55,851 nt of DNA from Verrucomicrobiota bacterium (GCA_003152315.1 PLZV01000062.1:28626-84476), one strand, 5' to 3'; numbered from the stretch's first letter, positions 14,572 to 24,405 are shown. Numbers and translations are program-made. Notes: a model not told the origin generated them from the letters alone.

Positions 14572-17500
14572 ATGAAGTCAGCGCTTATTGTTGTGCTCTC
14601 AATTTGTTTGTTCTGCGGGCGGCCCGCTCCTGCCAGCGTGATTTACTTCGACAATTTCGACCAGTTCCCCAATGGCACGGTGCTGACACAAACGAACTAT
14701 TTCCCCATCCTCGGCTTGAACGCCGAAATCGACACCAATGAGAATAGCGGGGGAAATTCTACAACGGTGGTGGCGTCGAATTTCCTGGGTAGCACGCGGG
14801 CGTTCTTCAATTTGGGGACGTTGCCGTACCAGCAGGATTATCGCGGCGACCAGATCGGCGGGACATTGACCAACCAGTTGATCGTGCTTTCCTTCAAGCT
14901 GTGGGTCGAGGCGACCAAGAGCGCGGCCCACATTGGCGGAGTCGCCGTCAACGTGCTGACGGTTGACACGAACCAGAACGAGAACCCGCTCATCTTCATC
15001 AACGATGGCGGACAGGTGTTCATGTTCACGAACAGCCCAGCGCCACCGATCCTCAACAATGTGGTCGTCGGCAATTGGGGGACCCTCGCCGGTCACTTTA
15101 TGACGAACGTCCTGACGATGAACTACCCGGCCGGCACATATACATTCTCCATCAACGGGACGGTGTTGACCAATGCGCCGATCCCGTCATTTCTGACCAA
15201 CCTCTTCGACCGCGTACGCATCCAGGTGTTCGAGGGTGTCAGCGGGGCCGGCACGCTGAATTCGCTCGGCAACCGTTTCGCGCTCGACGACGTGCAACTT
15301 ACCAGCGGGGTGGCATCCACCAACCAGGACGTAAGGAGTTACATTGCGGCGGCCAAAGGGCAGAGTTTTGATCAGCTCAGCGCCGGTGTGCCCACGATTT
15401 CCACGACAGGTTTCCTGTTCCACGCCGACGTGGTGGGCGTGGACACGAGTTCGGTTGTCAGCGCCAGCGTCCAGGTGCCCGGCGGCGCCACCAAGACATT
15501 GCTGCGGTCTGATCCGAGCGACAGCCGACTTGAGTTCAATGACACCTTCACCACCAAGATCGGATTGGACAACACGTATCAGAGCAGCGGGACCTACACG
15601 ATGAGTGTTGACACTTCGGACCAGGGGGCGTTCGTGCCCGCGTTGAATCTTTCCGCCGACAACTATCCGAACACGCCGCAAGTCTCCAATTTCACCGCCG
15701 CGCAGTCCGTCAACAGCACCACCAATTTCATTGTAACGTGGAATGCGTTTACGGGAGGAAGCAGTCTCGACTTCATTACACTAAGCGTCGATGACAGCCT
15801 GGGCAACACGGCCTTCAGCACGCCGGACATCGGTCAGGTGGGCGGGCTTGACGGGACCGCGACCTCGGTGGTCGTCACGGGCGGCATGCTTCAAGTGGGG
15901 ATGACCTATACAGGCCAGCTCTTATTCGTGAAGCGAACGGCCACCGACACCAACAGCATCCCCGGTGCGGTCGGTATCACGGGATTCTTCAAGCAAACTG
16001 ATTTTCCCATTACCACCCTCGCGGGAGCCGGGGCGATCTGCTCCCTCACACCGCAACTCGCGACCAACAATGTTGGGGCAACGCATACCGTCACGGCGAC
16101 GATCACGACCAACGGCACCCCTGCCGTGGGTGTGACCGTGAATTTCGATGTGATTTCAGGGCCAAACGCGGGCACCAACGGCAACAATGCCACCGATGTC
16201 GGCGGACAGGCCAGTTTTAGTTACTCCAGCATAACGACCGGCACGGATACGATCCAAGCCAGCGGCACCATTAGCAGCATGTCGTTTACGTGCACTGCGA
16301 CGAAGGTCTGGCTGTTGCCGAACGTGCCGCCCGTCGCCGTCTGTCAGGATGTTACCAACGCCGCGAACTCCTCCTGTCAGGCCAACGTGTCCGCTGCGCA
16401 AGTCGATCACGGCTCCTTTGATTCCGACGGCGTAATTGTCAGCCGCACCCTCAGCCCGCCCGGCCCATACGCTCTGGGCGTCACACCCGTCACGCTCACG
16501 GTCGTCGACGACCGCGGTGGCTCCAACTCTTGCGTGGCGGCCATCACCGTCATTGACCAGACACCGCCGACGATTACTTGCCCGTCCAATATCACCACCA
16601 ACGTCCCCTTCGGACAGAATAGCGTGGTCGTGAACTACCCCGCACCAACAGTCGGCGACAATTGCTCGGTGGCCAGCACCACCAACACTCCGCCTTCAGG
16701 CTCGAGTTTTGCGCTGGGAACAAATCCGGTGACTTGCACCGCCGTTGACGGGGCGGGCAACAGTAATTCCTGCACCTTCAACGTCATCGTCACCCAGGCG
16801 CCGCCGTCGGCCGATCTGGCGCTGATCAAAGTCGCTTCGCCTAATCCCGTGTTTTTTGGCAGCAACCTGACCTATACAATCACTGTCACCAACCACGGCC
16901 CGAACGACGCCGCCAGCGTCACCGTCACCGACGCCTTGCCCAGCCGGGTGACGTTTGTGTCCGCGAGCGCGAGCCAGGGGAGTTGCACGCAAATCGCCGG
17001 CATCGTGACCTGTGACCTCGGTACGGTGGCCAACGGCTCGACCGCCACGGTGTCGGTCGTCGTCGTGGCTTCCCATCAGGGCATCGTAACCAACCGCGCC
17101 AGCGTCGCCAGCGTAACTACCGACCCGCTCTCCAGCAACAACACCGGGTCGGCCGTCACCGCCGTTGCGGTGCACGATTTTGCGGTCGTCGCCCTGAAAG
17201 TTCCAAGGACGATCACCCTCAGCGCGACGAAGTCCAACCTGACAAAGTCGGTCCGCGTCACAATCCAAAGCCGCAGCCCGGTGCCCGAGACGATTGCCGA
17301 CGCGGCGACGCTCAACAATCTCGTGACGCTCGCGCTCACGTCATTGCACACGAATTCGACGTGCCAGGCGCCCGTGGCGGTGCTGCATGCCGGGCGACCC
17401 CAACGCCCGCTGCCCGTCACGCTCAAACCGAAACAGAAGTTCACCGCGATCTTCGACGTGACGTACACCTGCGCGACTGACCCGCTAAAGACGACCCGAA

Positions 17501-17724
17501 CTGATCCGGGCCACGACGACTTCAGCTACACTGCCACTGTCCATGCCGGGGCGATTAGTGGTGAAGCCGACGCCGATCCGCTCGACGACAATTGCCCGCA
17601 CAACGCCCTGCCCGGTGGAGTCGATCAGTTTCCCGATGGCAAGGTCAAGGACACGGGTTGTGGCGGCAGGAATCCCGACCACACGCTTGGCGCGCCGGTG
17701 ACGACCGACGTGATTGTTAAATAG
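14572..17724 (+). CDS. Large secreted multi-domain protein (Big-1-like, HYR, DUF11)
   Basis: The 1050-aa product starts at the ATG at 14572 after AAAGGAG and has a signal peptide (residues 1-22). The N-terminal part (25-240) looks like a lectin/concanavalin-type beta domain. A bacterial Ig-like Big-1-type domain follows (about 488-580: TITTNGTPAVGVTVNFDV), then two HYR-type modules (583-740, with TPPTITCPSNITTNVP). A DUF11 repeat (747-865) begins ADLALIKVASPNPV. The last 185 residues are unassigned. The composition is Thr/Ser/Asn-rich, as in surface proteins. No LPXTG, PEP-CTERM or C-terminal membrane segment is visible, so attachment to the cell is not explained. An adhesive or structural role is inference. 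Confidence 0.85.
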   Translation: MKSALIVVLSICLFCGRPAPASVIYFDNFDQFPNGTVLTQTNYFPILGLNAEIDTNENSGGNSTTVVASNFLGSTRAFFNLGTLPYQQDYRGDQIGGTLTNQLIVLSFKLWVEATKSAAHIGGVAVNVLTVDTNQNENPLIFINDGGQVFMFTNSPAPPILNNVVVGNWGTLAGHFMTNVLTMNYPAGTYTFSINGTVLTNAPIPSFLTNLFDRVRIQVFEGVSGAGTLNSLGNRFALDDVQLTSGVASTNQDVRSYIAAAKGQSFDQLSAGVPTISTTGFLFHADVVGVDTSSVVSASVQVPGGATKTLLRSDPSDSRLEFNDTFTTKIGLDNTYQSSGTYTMSVDTSDQGAFVPALNLSADNYPNTPQVSNFTAAQSVNSTTNFIVTWNAFTGGSSLDFITLSVDDSLGNTAFSTPDIGQVGGLDGTATSVVVTGGMLQVGMTYTGQLLFVKRTATDTNSIPGAVGITGFFKQTDFPITTLAGAGAICSLTPQLATNNVGATHTVTATITTNGTPAVGVTVNFDVISGPNAGTNGNNATDVGGQASFSYSSITTGTDTIQASGTISSMSFTCTATKVWLLPNVPPVAVCQDVTNAANSSCQANVSAAQVDHGSFDSDGVIVSRTLSPPGPYALGVTPVTLTVVDDRGGSNSCVAAITVIDQTPPTITCPSNITTNVPFGQNSVVVNYPAPTVGDNCSVASTTNTPPSGSSFALGTNPVTCTAVDGAGNSNSCTFNVIVTQAPPSADLALIKVASPNPVFFGSNLTYTITVTNHGPNDAASVTVTDALPSRVTFVSASASQGSCTQIAGIVTCDLGTVANGSTATVSVVVVASHQGIVTNRASVASVTTDPLSSNNTGSAVTAVAVHDFAVVALKVPRTITLSATKSNLTKSVRVTIQSRSPVPETIADAATLNNLVTLALTSLHTNSTCQAPVAVLHAGRPQRPLPVTLKPKQKFTAIFDVTYTCATDPLKTTRTDPGHDDFSYTATVHAGAISGEADADPLDDNCPHNALPGGVDQFPDGKVKDTGCGGRNPDHTLGAPVTTDVIVK

Positions 17725-17740
17725 CAGCAGCGTCGGCGGA

Positions 17741-19219
17741 TTAGTCGAGGTTTCGGGGTTTGAAGAACTTGTAATTGGGCAGCCGCGTATCATCGGGAAC
17801 GAAGATCGCCGCGGATCGCGGTGGGATGTCCAGCTTCAGGTTACCCGCTTCCATGTTCACCACCTGCGACGGCTCGAGCAGGTTTTTCATGGGCAACGCG
17901 TGATAGAGATGCGAGTGCGGGGTGAAGACAATCTGGCGCAATGGCTGCGTCGCATTGTTGATCGCCACCAGCGCGACCTCATTGATCTTGTCCGTGTGGC
18001 GGAGGAAAACCAGGGCGTCCCCATCCAGTCTCTGTCCGAGGACGGTGAGTTTGCCCCGGCGCAGTGCCGGATGGGTTTGGCGGATTTCGATGATCCTCTT
18101 GTAAAACTCCAGCGTCTCCCTGTCCCAGCGTTTCTCATCCCAAATCATGGGGCGGCGGCAATCCGGGTCGTGCCCGCCATTCATGCCTATTTCCTCCCCG
18201 TAGTACAGGAACGGGACGCCCGGTAGCGTGAACTGCGCGATCACTGCGAGCCGTCGTTGGGCAGTATCCTCAATCGTCCAGCGCAACCGCGGTGTGTCGT
18301 GACTCGACAGCATGTTCCAGGATCGAATCGCACCGGCGTGGCTGTAACCGTCATGATATTCCCCGGCGTGGTTCATCTGCCGTGCGGAAACTTCCCCGCC
18401 CAACCAACCGAGCACCGCGTCGCGGAAGTAATAGTTCATCACGCCGTGGAAGACCTGGTCGTTATTGCACCAATCCCCCGCGTAGCACATCACTTCGCCC
18501 AGCAGCACCGCGTCCGGGAAACGCTGTTGGATCGCTTTTCGCATCTCACCTACCGTACGCAAACCGACGTCCACCGCCACGTCAAAACGCCAGCCGTCGA
18601 TGCCCATTTCGAGGTACTTCTGCAGCACACTTTTTTTGCCACGATACAGCAGCTTCTGCAGCGCCACGTTGGACAGATTCAACTCGGGCATGTGCCGATG
18701 GCCGCGCCAGCATTCGTATTCGCCGGACTTGAGGAAGGTGAAAAAATCCTTGTACGGCTTCTCGCCGCGCCGCGCCGCCTGGAACCAGGGATGACTATCG
18801 CTGACGTGGTTGAGCACCGCGTCGAGAATGAGCCGCATCTTCCGCCGCTTCAATTCGCGGATCAACTGCTTGAGCGCCTTCTCGCCGCCAAACTGCGGGT
18901 CGACGGTGAAGAAGTCGGTGGTGTCGTACTTGTGGTTCGACGGCGCGATGAAGATCGGGGTGAGATACAAGGCCGTCACCCCGAGGTCCTGGATGTAGTC
19001 GAGATGGTCGATGATCCCCGGTAAATCGCCGCCGAAAAAATCCTTCCCGCGTGAGGGGTTCTCCGGCATCTCGTCCCAGCGCCGCCGCGTACACCCGTGG
19101 TTCTGGTAAATCGGCAGCGCCAGTTTCGACTCTGACGTGTGTGATTTCCCGATGGCGAATCGGTCGGGGAAAATCTGGTAGGTCACCTGGTCGGCCAGCC
19201 AAAGCGGATCGTTCTTCAT
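17741..19219 (-). CDS. GH13 alpha-amylase family glycosidase (cyclomaltodextrinase/neopullulanase-like)
   Basis: The 492-aa enzyme has the GH13 TIM barrel: DAVLNHVS (region I, about 133-140), GWRFDVAVDV with nucleophile Asp213, GEVM with acid/base Glu242, and SSHDTPR with transition-state Asp308. The N-terminal VTYQIFPDRFAIG and the GIIDHLDYIQDLGVTALYLTPIF segment are typical of maltogenic amylase or cyclodextrinase-like enzymes, but the N-terminal dimerisation domain of those is absent. There is no signal peptide, so it probably acts on imported maltodextrins in the cytosol. It is transcribed divergently from the EamA gene across 36 bp. Confidence 0.93.
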   Translation of the reverse strand: MKNDPLWLADQVTYQIFPDRFAIGKSHTSESKLALPIYQNHGCTRRRWDEMPENPSRGKDFFGGDLPGIIDHLDYIQDLGVTALYLTPIFIAPSNHKYDTTDFFTVDPQFGGEKALKQLIRELKRRKMRLILDAVLNHVSDSHPWFQAARRGEKPYKDFFTFLKSGEYECWRGHRHMPELNLSNVALQKLLYRGKKSVLQKYLEMGIDGWRFDVAVDVGLRTVGEMRKAIQQRFPDAVLLGEVMCYAGDWCNNDQVFHGVMNYYFRDAVLGWLGGEVSARQMNHAGEYHDGYSHAGAIRSWNMLSSHDTPRLRWTIEDTAQRRLAVIAQFTLPGVPFLYYGEEIGMNGGHDPDCRRPMIWDEKRWDRETLEFYKRIIEIRQTHPALRRGKLTVLGQRLDGDALVFLRHTDKINEVALVAINNATQPLRQIVFTPHSHLYHALPMKNLLEPSQVVNMEAGNLKLDIPPRSAAIFVPDDTRLPNYKFFKPRNLD

Positions 19220-19227
19220 GGCGCGGG

Positions 19228-19256
19228 ATTCTAGGAGTTATGATAGGCTCGCGCAA
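19228..19256 (-). promoter_or_regulatory. Putative leaderless promoter of the GH13 gene
   Basis: On the minus strand TTGCGC (19251-19256) and TAGAAT (19228-19233) are 17 nt apart; the -10-like box ends 8 nt before the ATG at 19219. The -35-like box touches the start codon of the divergent EamA gene. The layout closely resembles that before the lipoprotein gene at 32362. Confidence 0.45.
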
Positions 19257-20188
19257 TGCGCGAATCGCTGCCTCAAACCGGGACACCCCCGCGCTGGCAG
19301 GTCGCGATGGCCTTCGGGGCGGTCTACCTCATTTGGGGATCGACGTATCTGGGCATCCGCCTGGCAGTTGAGACCATCCCGCCGTTTTCGATGGCGGGTT
19401 CGCGGGCACTGGCAGCGGGCGCACTGCTTTACGCTTGGGCGCGGGGGCGCGGCGCCGCGCGTCCCGAACGCATTCACTGGCGTGAAGCGGCCATCGTCGG
19501 CGGTTTCTTGCTGCTCGGCGGAAACGGATTGCTGAGTTGGGCCGAGCAACAAGTGCCGTCGGGAGTCAGCGCGCTGATCATCGGCTCCGTTCCCCTGTGG
19601 ATGGTGCTGCTGGAATGGCTCTGGCACAGCGGGCCGCGGCCAACGGTGGGCATCGTCTTCGGGCTCGTCGTGGGATTTGCCGGCCTCGGTTTCCTCGTGG
19701 CCCCCGGCAATTTGGGGGACAGGACGCAGGTCAGTTTCTCCGGTGCGGTCACACTCCTGCTGGCGGCATTTTTCTGGGCGATCGGGTCATTGTACTCGCG
19801 ACGGGCGCGATTGCCGGCGTCGCAGTTGCTGGGAGCGGCGATGGAGATGATCGCGGGTGGCGCGTTGCTGCTGGTGGTGGGCGCCGCGCTCGGCGAATGG
19901 AGGCACTTTGCGTTCGCCCGTGTGACCATGCACTCGGCAATTGCGTGGATCTATCTCACGACCTTTGGATCGCTGGTCGGCTTCACCGCGTATGTGTGAC
20001 TCCTCAAAGCCACGACAACGGCGCGGGTCTCCACCTATGCGTATGTCAATCCGGTGGTCGCCGTGTTCCTCGGTTGGGCGGTAGCCAGTGAGCCGATTGC
20101 GCCCCGCATGATGTTCGCCGCCCTCGCGATCATCCTGGCGGTCGTGATCATCGTGACCCGTTCCAAGGAAGTGCCGTCCGAAACCTGA
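19256..20188 (+). pseudogene. EamA/DMT-family transporter interrupted by TGA
   Basis: The frame encodes a ten-helix drug/metabolite transporter with two EamA repeats (YLIWGSTYLGIRLAVETIPP near the N-terminus is diagnostic). At 19997-19999 a TGA follows GFTAYV. The same frame continues with LLKATTTARVSTYAYVNPVVAVFLGW to the real stop at 20186-20188. Homologues read AYVWLL at this place, so TGA replaces TGG (Trp) by one transition. The rejoined length of about 310 codons is normal. A 247-residue protein lacking the last two helices would probably not work. Its stop lies 1 bp from the convergent gene's stop. Confidence 0.85.
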
Positions 20189-20189
20189 G

Positions 20190-22970
20190 TCAGTGCTTCT
20201 TGGTTGCGGCGGCAAGCTCTTCCGCCAACTGCTTCTCGACGGCGGTCCGCACGAGCGCATCGTCCTTCTTGTATTCTGATTTCGCCCAGGCCAACCCATG
20301 CTTGTCGCCGAGCTTCGCCAACGCTTCGAGAATGTGCGGTCGCGATCGGGGAGACGCTTTCGCAAAGGCCGCGCGCAAGGGGCCGACGCTTGGTTGGCCC
20401 AGCGCGACGAGCGAGTCCTCGGCGGCGTAGCGCACGTCCCACATTTCATCGTTGAGCGCGGTGATCAGCGTCGGAATCGCGCGTATATCGGCGATCCGTC
20501 CGAGCGCTTGCGCGGCGCGCAGGCGCACCAGCTCGCGTTCGTCTGTGAGCGCGGTCATGGCGAGTTCGAAGGCCGCGCGGGCCCGCAGGTGACCGAGCGT
20601 ATAAAATGCGGTTGTCCTTGTTTTGTCCCGGTCAATCAGCGGCAGAATATCCGGGATGGCCGCGCTGGCCTTTTCGTCAAAACGAGCGAGGAAATAACAG
20701 CAGAGGCGGGCGATCTCATCATTCTTCGCGTGGTCGATTCCCTCGATGAGCAACGGGATGGAGTTGGTGCCGAGACTGTCGATCACCTCCTCGGTCTTGG
20801 CCCGGACGAGAACGTCCGGACTGTCCAGCCGCGTGATGAGCCAGGGTAGCGCTTTGACTCCGCGCTTCTTCAACTCCTCCGAAGCCGCTGCCGCGTCGGG
20901 CTTGTCGCTGTTCGCGCGGCGCAGCAACTGTTCGATGGGATGATGCGGGTCAACAGGGTCGATGGTGTAGAGGCGTTTTTGGGGAGTGCCGGTGAATGGT
21001 TTGGGATTATTTAATTCTGCGCTTCGCAGAAGCGCAGCTACAACATTTGTGCCTACGACATTCGTGCGGGCTTCACAATCCAGTCCGGCACCGTACAGCG
21101 GCTTGAGCCAGATGGCGTTGTTTGTCTGCCCTTGCGAATACTGGTCGTGGCCGCCGAGGTCGAGCAGGAGGCCGATGGAACCGTACTCGCGCTTACCCCC
21201 ATCGTGACCGCCGCCTTGCGAGTTTGTATCAATACTGGTGTACGAATCATTGCCGTCGTGGTCGAGGAGCAGCGCGAACGAGTTATTGATCGCCGCGCCT
21301 TGCGCGGTCGTGTCGCCAGAGTATTTGTCCTTGCCGCCGCGGTCGATGAGCATGCCAACAGCATAATCGTGAGCCGCGCCCTGGCAGATGTGGCCCGCAG
21401 TATAGGTGTCGTTGCCACCCCAATCGATGAGAGCGCCGCTGCTGAGATGAATTCCCGCGCCCTGGCAATATTGGTAGGAGTCGTAGGTATCATTTCCTTC
21501 CGCATCGAGCAACAGGCCGACCGAGTACCAGTAGCTGGCGCCCTGACCGTAAACATCGGACACATAGTGGTCGTTGCCCTTCAAATCGCAGAGGATGCCG
21601 ATTCCACCACCGGCGAATGGCCGCATCCCGTAACCGAACCCTTGTGACAACGTGAAGAAATGTTTCGGGAGCCAGCCGCAGGGATACTTGCCGCCGGCGT
21701 AGTACGAATCATCGCCACTTTCGTCCAGCAGCAGCCCGAGTCCGCTCGTGCCGCCAAATCCCTGCGCCATTTCGGCCGCCTTGTACGTGGTATCGCCGCC
21801 GCGCTGCCACAGAATGCCCGCGCCAAACTTCCCGGCTCCCTGACAGAACGTGTCCGCCTCGAAGGTCTGCTTCCCCTGCCCTGTCATCAGCAATCCGCAA
21901 CCGAAGAAGCCGGCGCCCTGCGACAGATTTTTCGCCTGAAATGTGCAATTGCTGCCAAGCGCGGCGAGAATGCCAATGCCGAAGACTCCCGAACCTTGCG
22001 AGAAACTTTGTTTTGAGACGAATTGATCGTTGCCGCCGAGATCGATGACGATGGAAATGGGACGTCCAAGCAATCCATTCGCCCCGCCTGCGGAATTCAG
22101 GTAGGTGTCGTCGCCACCGGTATCAATGATGAGGAATGCTTCGTTCGAGTACACGTTGTGCCCTGCCCCGCCGACGATGATCTTGCCGAGGGGAGTGTCG
22201 GTCTCGACCTGGAATTCTTCGGTGAAGGTGTTGGTGCGAAGATCGGCAATTGCGGAATCGACGGCCGCGCTCAGGTTCTCGAAGGCGGTAAAGAGAAGCG
22301 ATGAATCCAACTTGTCGCTGGCGCCAAGAATGTCACGCGCCAGTTCGTCGTCTTGAAGTTCAAGTTTATCGTTACGCTGCAGGATGTCCCGGAGGCTGTG
22401 AGTGTCGATGCCCATTCCGTCCCACGATTCCAACTCGGCCTTGTCCCTGTCGAGATCGAACGTGTCCGCTGCGAAAGCGGCAAACGGCGTATTCTTGTCT
22501 TGCGGCAGCGCCTGGGCGAGCAGGACTTTTGAGAGCGCCGCGGCCTCAGCGATTTTTCGAACCGCGCGGGCGATAGGTGGCGGCAGCCCATTCAAAAAGT
22601 CCGGGTCAATGGATATCGAAGCAAACGTGAAGTCTGAATAGCCCGGGAGGATTTCCAGTTGTTCGCGTGAGAATCGAGCGACCGCGGCCATCGACGAGAC
22701 GGATTGCAGATTGGACATCACCGACTGGCCATAAGCCGGCAACGTAAGCGGTTGCTGCAGGAAGAGGCCGGCTTTGTGAAGCACCAGTTCCGACTCGACG
22801 TTCGTTTTCATGAACGAGAGATCGGCCGGGGTCATTTTGAGGGCGCGCAGGGCGAGTTCGATGGCATGTTCGTCCGCGGAGTCGAGAGCCGGAGGAGTTT
22901 CACCACGAAGAAACGAAGGGCACGAAGTCAGGAGACAAAGCGCCATGACGATTCGAATGGTGTGGGTCAC
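20190..22970 (-). CDS. Secreted protein: 12-fold beta-repeat region plus C-terminal HEAT repeats
   Basis: I do not recognise a named family. The 926-aa product has a signal peptide (hydrophobic core 6-16). A helical N-terminal domain (25-265) is followed by about twelve 26-27-residue repeats (about 270-615) with consensus LL-x-D-x-G-G-x-D-x-Y-x6-QG-x-G-x5-G, for example LLLDAEGNDTYDSYQYCQGA. The spacing suggests a beta-solenoid whose Asp-rich turns (GGNDTY) might bind Ca2+. Residues 670-926 are HEAT-like helical repeats (PWLITRLDSPDVLVRAKTEEVIDSLG and following). It probably sits in the periplasm or on the surface as a binding scaffold; this is inference. It ends tail-to-tail with the EamA gene. 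Confidence 0.8.
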   Translation of the reverse strand: MTHTIRIVMALCLLTSCPSFLRGETPPALDSADEHAIELALRALKMTPADLSFMKTNVESELVLHKAGLFLQQPLTLPAYGQSVMSNLQSVSSMAAVARFSREQLEILPGYSDFTFASISIDPDFLNGLPPPIARAVRKIAEAAALSKVLLAQALPQDKNTPFAAFAADTFDLDRDKAELESWDGMGIDTHSLRDILQRNDKLELQDDELARDILGASDKLDSSLLFTAFENLSAAVDSAIADLRTNTFTEEFQVETDTPLGKIIVGGAGHNVYSNEAFLIIDTGGDDTYLNSAGGANGLLGRPISIVIDLGGNDQFVSKQSFSQGSGVFGIGILAALGSNCTFQAKNLSQGAGFFGCGLLMTGQGKQTFEADTFCQGAGKFGAGILWQRGGDTTYKAAEMAQGFGGTSGLGLLLDESGDDSYYAGGKYPCGWLPKHFFTLSQGFGYGMRPFAGGGIGILCDLKGNDHYVSDVYGQGASYWYSVGLLLDAEGNDTYDSYQYCQGAGIHLSSGALIDWGGNDTYTAGHICQGAAHDYAVGMLIDRGGKDKYSGDTTAQGAAINNSFALLLDHDGNDSYTSIDTNSQGGGHDGGKREYGSIGLLLDLGGHDQYSQGQTNNAIWLKPLYGAGLDCEARTNVVGTNVVAALLRSAELNNPKPFTGTPQKRLYTIDPVDPHHPIEQLLRRANSDKPDAAAASEELKKRGVKALPWLITRLDSPDVLVRAKTEEVIDSLGTNSIPLLIEGIDHAKNDEIARLCCYFLARFDEKASAAIPDILPLIDRDKTRTTAFYTLGHLRARAAFELAMTALTDERELVRLRAAQALGRIADIRAIPTLITALNDEMWDVRYAAEDSLVALGQPSVGPLRAAFAKASPRSRPHILEALAKLGDKHGLAWAKSEYKKDDALVRTAVEKQLAEELAAATKKH

Positions 22971-23001
22971 GAGAGAGGAATAGCGGATAGCAGGCGCAGA
23001 G

Positions 23002-23643
23002 TCACGAGAATCTGTCGTCGGTCCACGGGTCGGCGGTGTTGGAATAGCCGCGGACTTCCCAAAACCCGGGGTTATCTTCTCCCAGGAAGATGATGTCTTT
23101 CACCCACTTCGCGCCCTTCCAAGCATAGACTTTCGAGACGACCACGCGGACGGGGCCGCCGTGTTCGCGTTCCAGCGGTTGGCCTTCCCAATGGTGGACG
23201 ATCATCGCATCTTCGCGCGCCAGATCGAGCGGGAGGTTCGTCGAATAGCCATCGAAGCCGGTGAAGAGGACGAATTTCGCTTCCGGTTTCGGCTTCACGA
23301 GATCGCAGATGGCTTCGAAAGCAACGCCCTGCCAGTGATTGTCGAATCGGCTCCAGGTGGTGACGCAATGGAAATCGGCGGTTCGTTCGACCTGTGGCAG
23401 TGCCAGGAAATCCTGCCACGTGAGCAGCTTGGGATTTTCGACGAGACCTTCGATATTCAGCGACCATTTATCGAGCGGGATGTCGGGTTGGATGCCAAGG
23501 TCGAGAACGGGCCAGTTTTTCACCTCGTGCTGACCGGGCGGAAGACGCAATTTGCCGGCAGCAGGAGCGGGACCTTTACGAGAGTGACCGGCCTGAGCGA
23601 TGCGCTCCTTACCCTTGATCAGCTTCTCGTTCCGTTCGTCCAC
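23002..23643 (-). CDS. Molybdopterin-dependent sulfite oxidase-like oxidoreductase (YuiH type)
   Basis: The 213-aa protein matches the soluble Oxidored_molyb family. GTG at 23643 is chosen because AGGA lies 6 nt upstream; the longer frame to 23736 adds unrelated residues. Motifs: WSLNIEGLVENPKLLTWQDFLALP, then DFHCVTTWSR with the molybdenum-ligand Cys93, GFDGYSTNLPLD, HGGPVRVVV, and the C-terminal WVKDIIFLGEDNPGFWE. There is no twin-arginine signal, unlike MsrP, so it is probably cytosolic. The electron partner and substrate are unknown. It is one of two molybdoenzymes in the window, the other being the XDH set at 50-54 kb. Confidence 0.88.
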   Translation of the reverse strand: MDERNEKLIKGKERIAQAGHSRKGPAPAAGKLRLPPGQHEVKNWPVLDLGIQPDIPLDKWSLNIEGLVENPKLLTWQDFLALPQVERTADFHCVTTWSRFDNHWQGVAFEAICDLVKPKPEAKFVLFTGFDGYSTNLPLDLAREDAMIVHHWEGQPLEREHGGPVRVVVSKVYAWKGAKWVKDIIFLGEDNPGFWEVRGYSNTADPWTDDRFS

Positions 23644-23742
23644 AATTATCCTGTTAGCTGATTGGATGGAAAAAGACGAGGTTTGGTTTCGGGTAAAGCG
23701 TAAAGATCTGTCAGTAATAACGCAATATGCAATCATCGCAAT

Positions 23743-24201
23743 GTGAATTGGACGAAGGTAACGAAAGTCTTAGTGGCCATTGGGATTTCGGGCGCCGTTC
23801 TTGTTTTTTGCTGGGTGGGCCTTTTCGGGGGCTACACGCAGGAGGAGAGCGGGCCAGAGGCGGCGTTTGAACTGGCATGAATTACACACATGCCGGCGTC
23901 AGCATTTAAGGACGCTCGCTATGCAATTCACTTGGGCGGAGTACTTAGTCGCGGTGGGCCAATGTACTATTCATTTGCATGCGACCGTAGATCGGTGGAT
24001 ACGGTAGCCGAAGCCCTGAAAATTCAATCTGGAGTAATAGAGCCGGTTCGGCTTCCGCCGGGTTATCCGCGATGGTGGTTAGAGGTGAGCCGCAAACAAC
24101 CGACCGAGCTTGTGTATTACGGCCGGAGATCTGCGGGTAGGGAGATGTGGTTTGTTGAACGAGAGGGAGTCTGTTTTGTGCTCAATAATGAGGATTCATA
24201 A
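23743..24201 (+). pseudogene. Small membrane-anchored conserved hypothetical, interrupted by TGA
   Basis: Two segments share one frame. The first (GTG at 23743) encodes a short N-terminal transmembrane helix (VLVAIGISGAVLVFCWVGLF). It ends at TGA 23878-23880. The second continues with ITHMPASAFKDARYAIH and a soluble domain ending in RRSAGREMWFVEREGVCFVL. Reading through the stop gives a plausible single protein of about 152 residues: one membrane helix plus a small alpha/beta domain containing YPRWWLE. The second part alone (from the ATG at 23890, 103 aa) lacks a ribosome-binding site. TGA could have come from CGA or TGG by one transition. The function is unknown. Confidence 0.6.
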
Positions 24202-24405
24202 GTGTGACAATCAATATCATGCGTAATACAAAGAAGGACACTATTTATCGTTGATTAATACTTTTACTGGACAAGGCACTTTGGAAATGGTATTGTTGGC
24301 ACAGTTCTTTGACAAGACACTGTGCCTTCTTCGCCAGAGCGCCACGAAGGCCAACGGGAGTCGTTTTTCGGGGAAGAAGGGATCTCAGAAACATCCATTT
24401 CTGCG

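Noticed and set aside
19997-19999. Selenocysteine at the EamA TGA
   Set aside because: The position is a conserved Trp in a membrane helix of a transporter with no redox function; no suitable hairpin was noticed after it.
19997-23880. General reassignment of TGA to Trp
   Set aside because: TGA ends many intact genes here, including tight ATGA/GTGA operon overlaps (aroA, cmk, XDH subunits), so the standard code is used.
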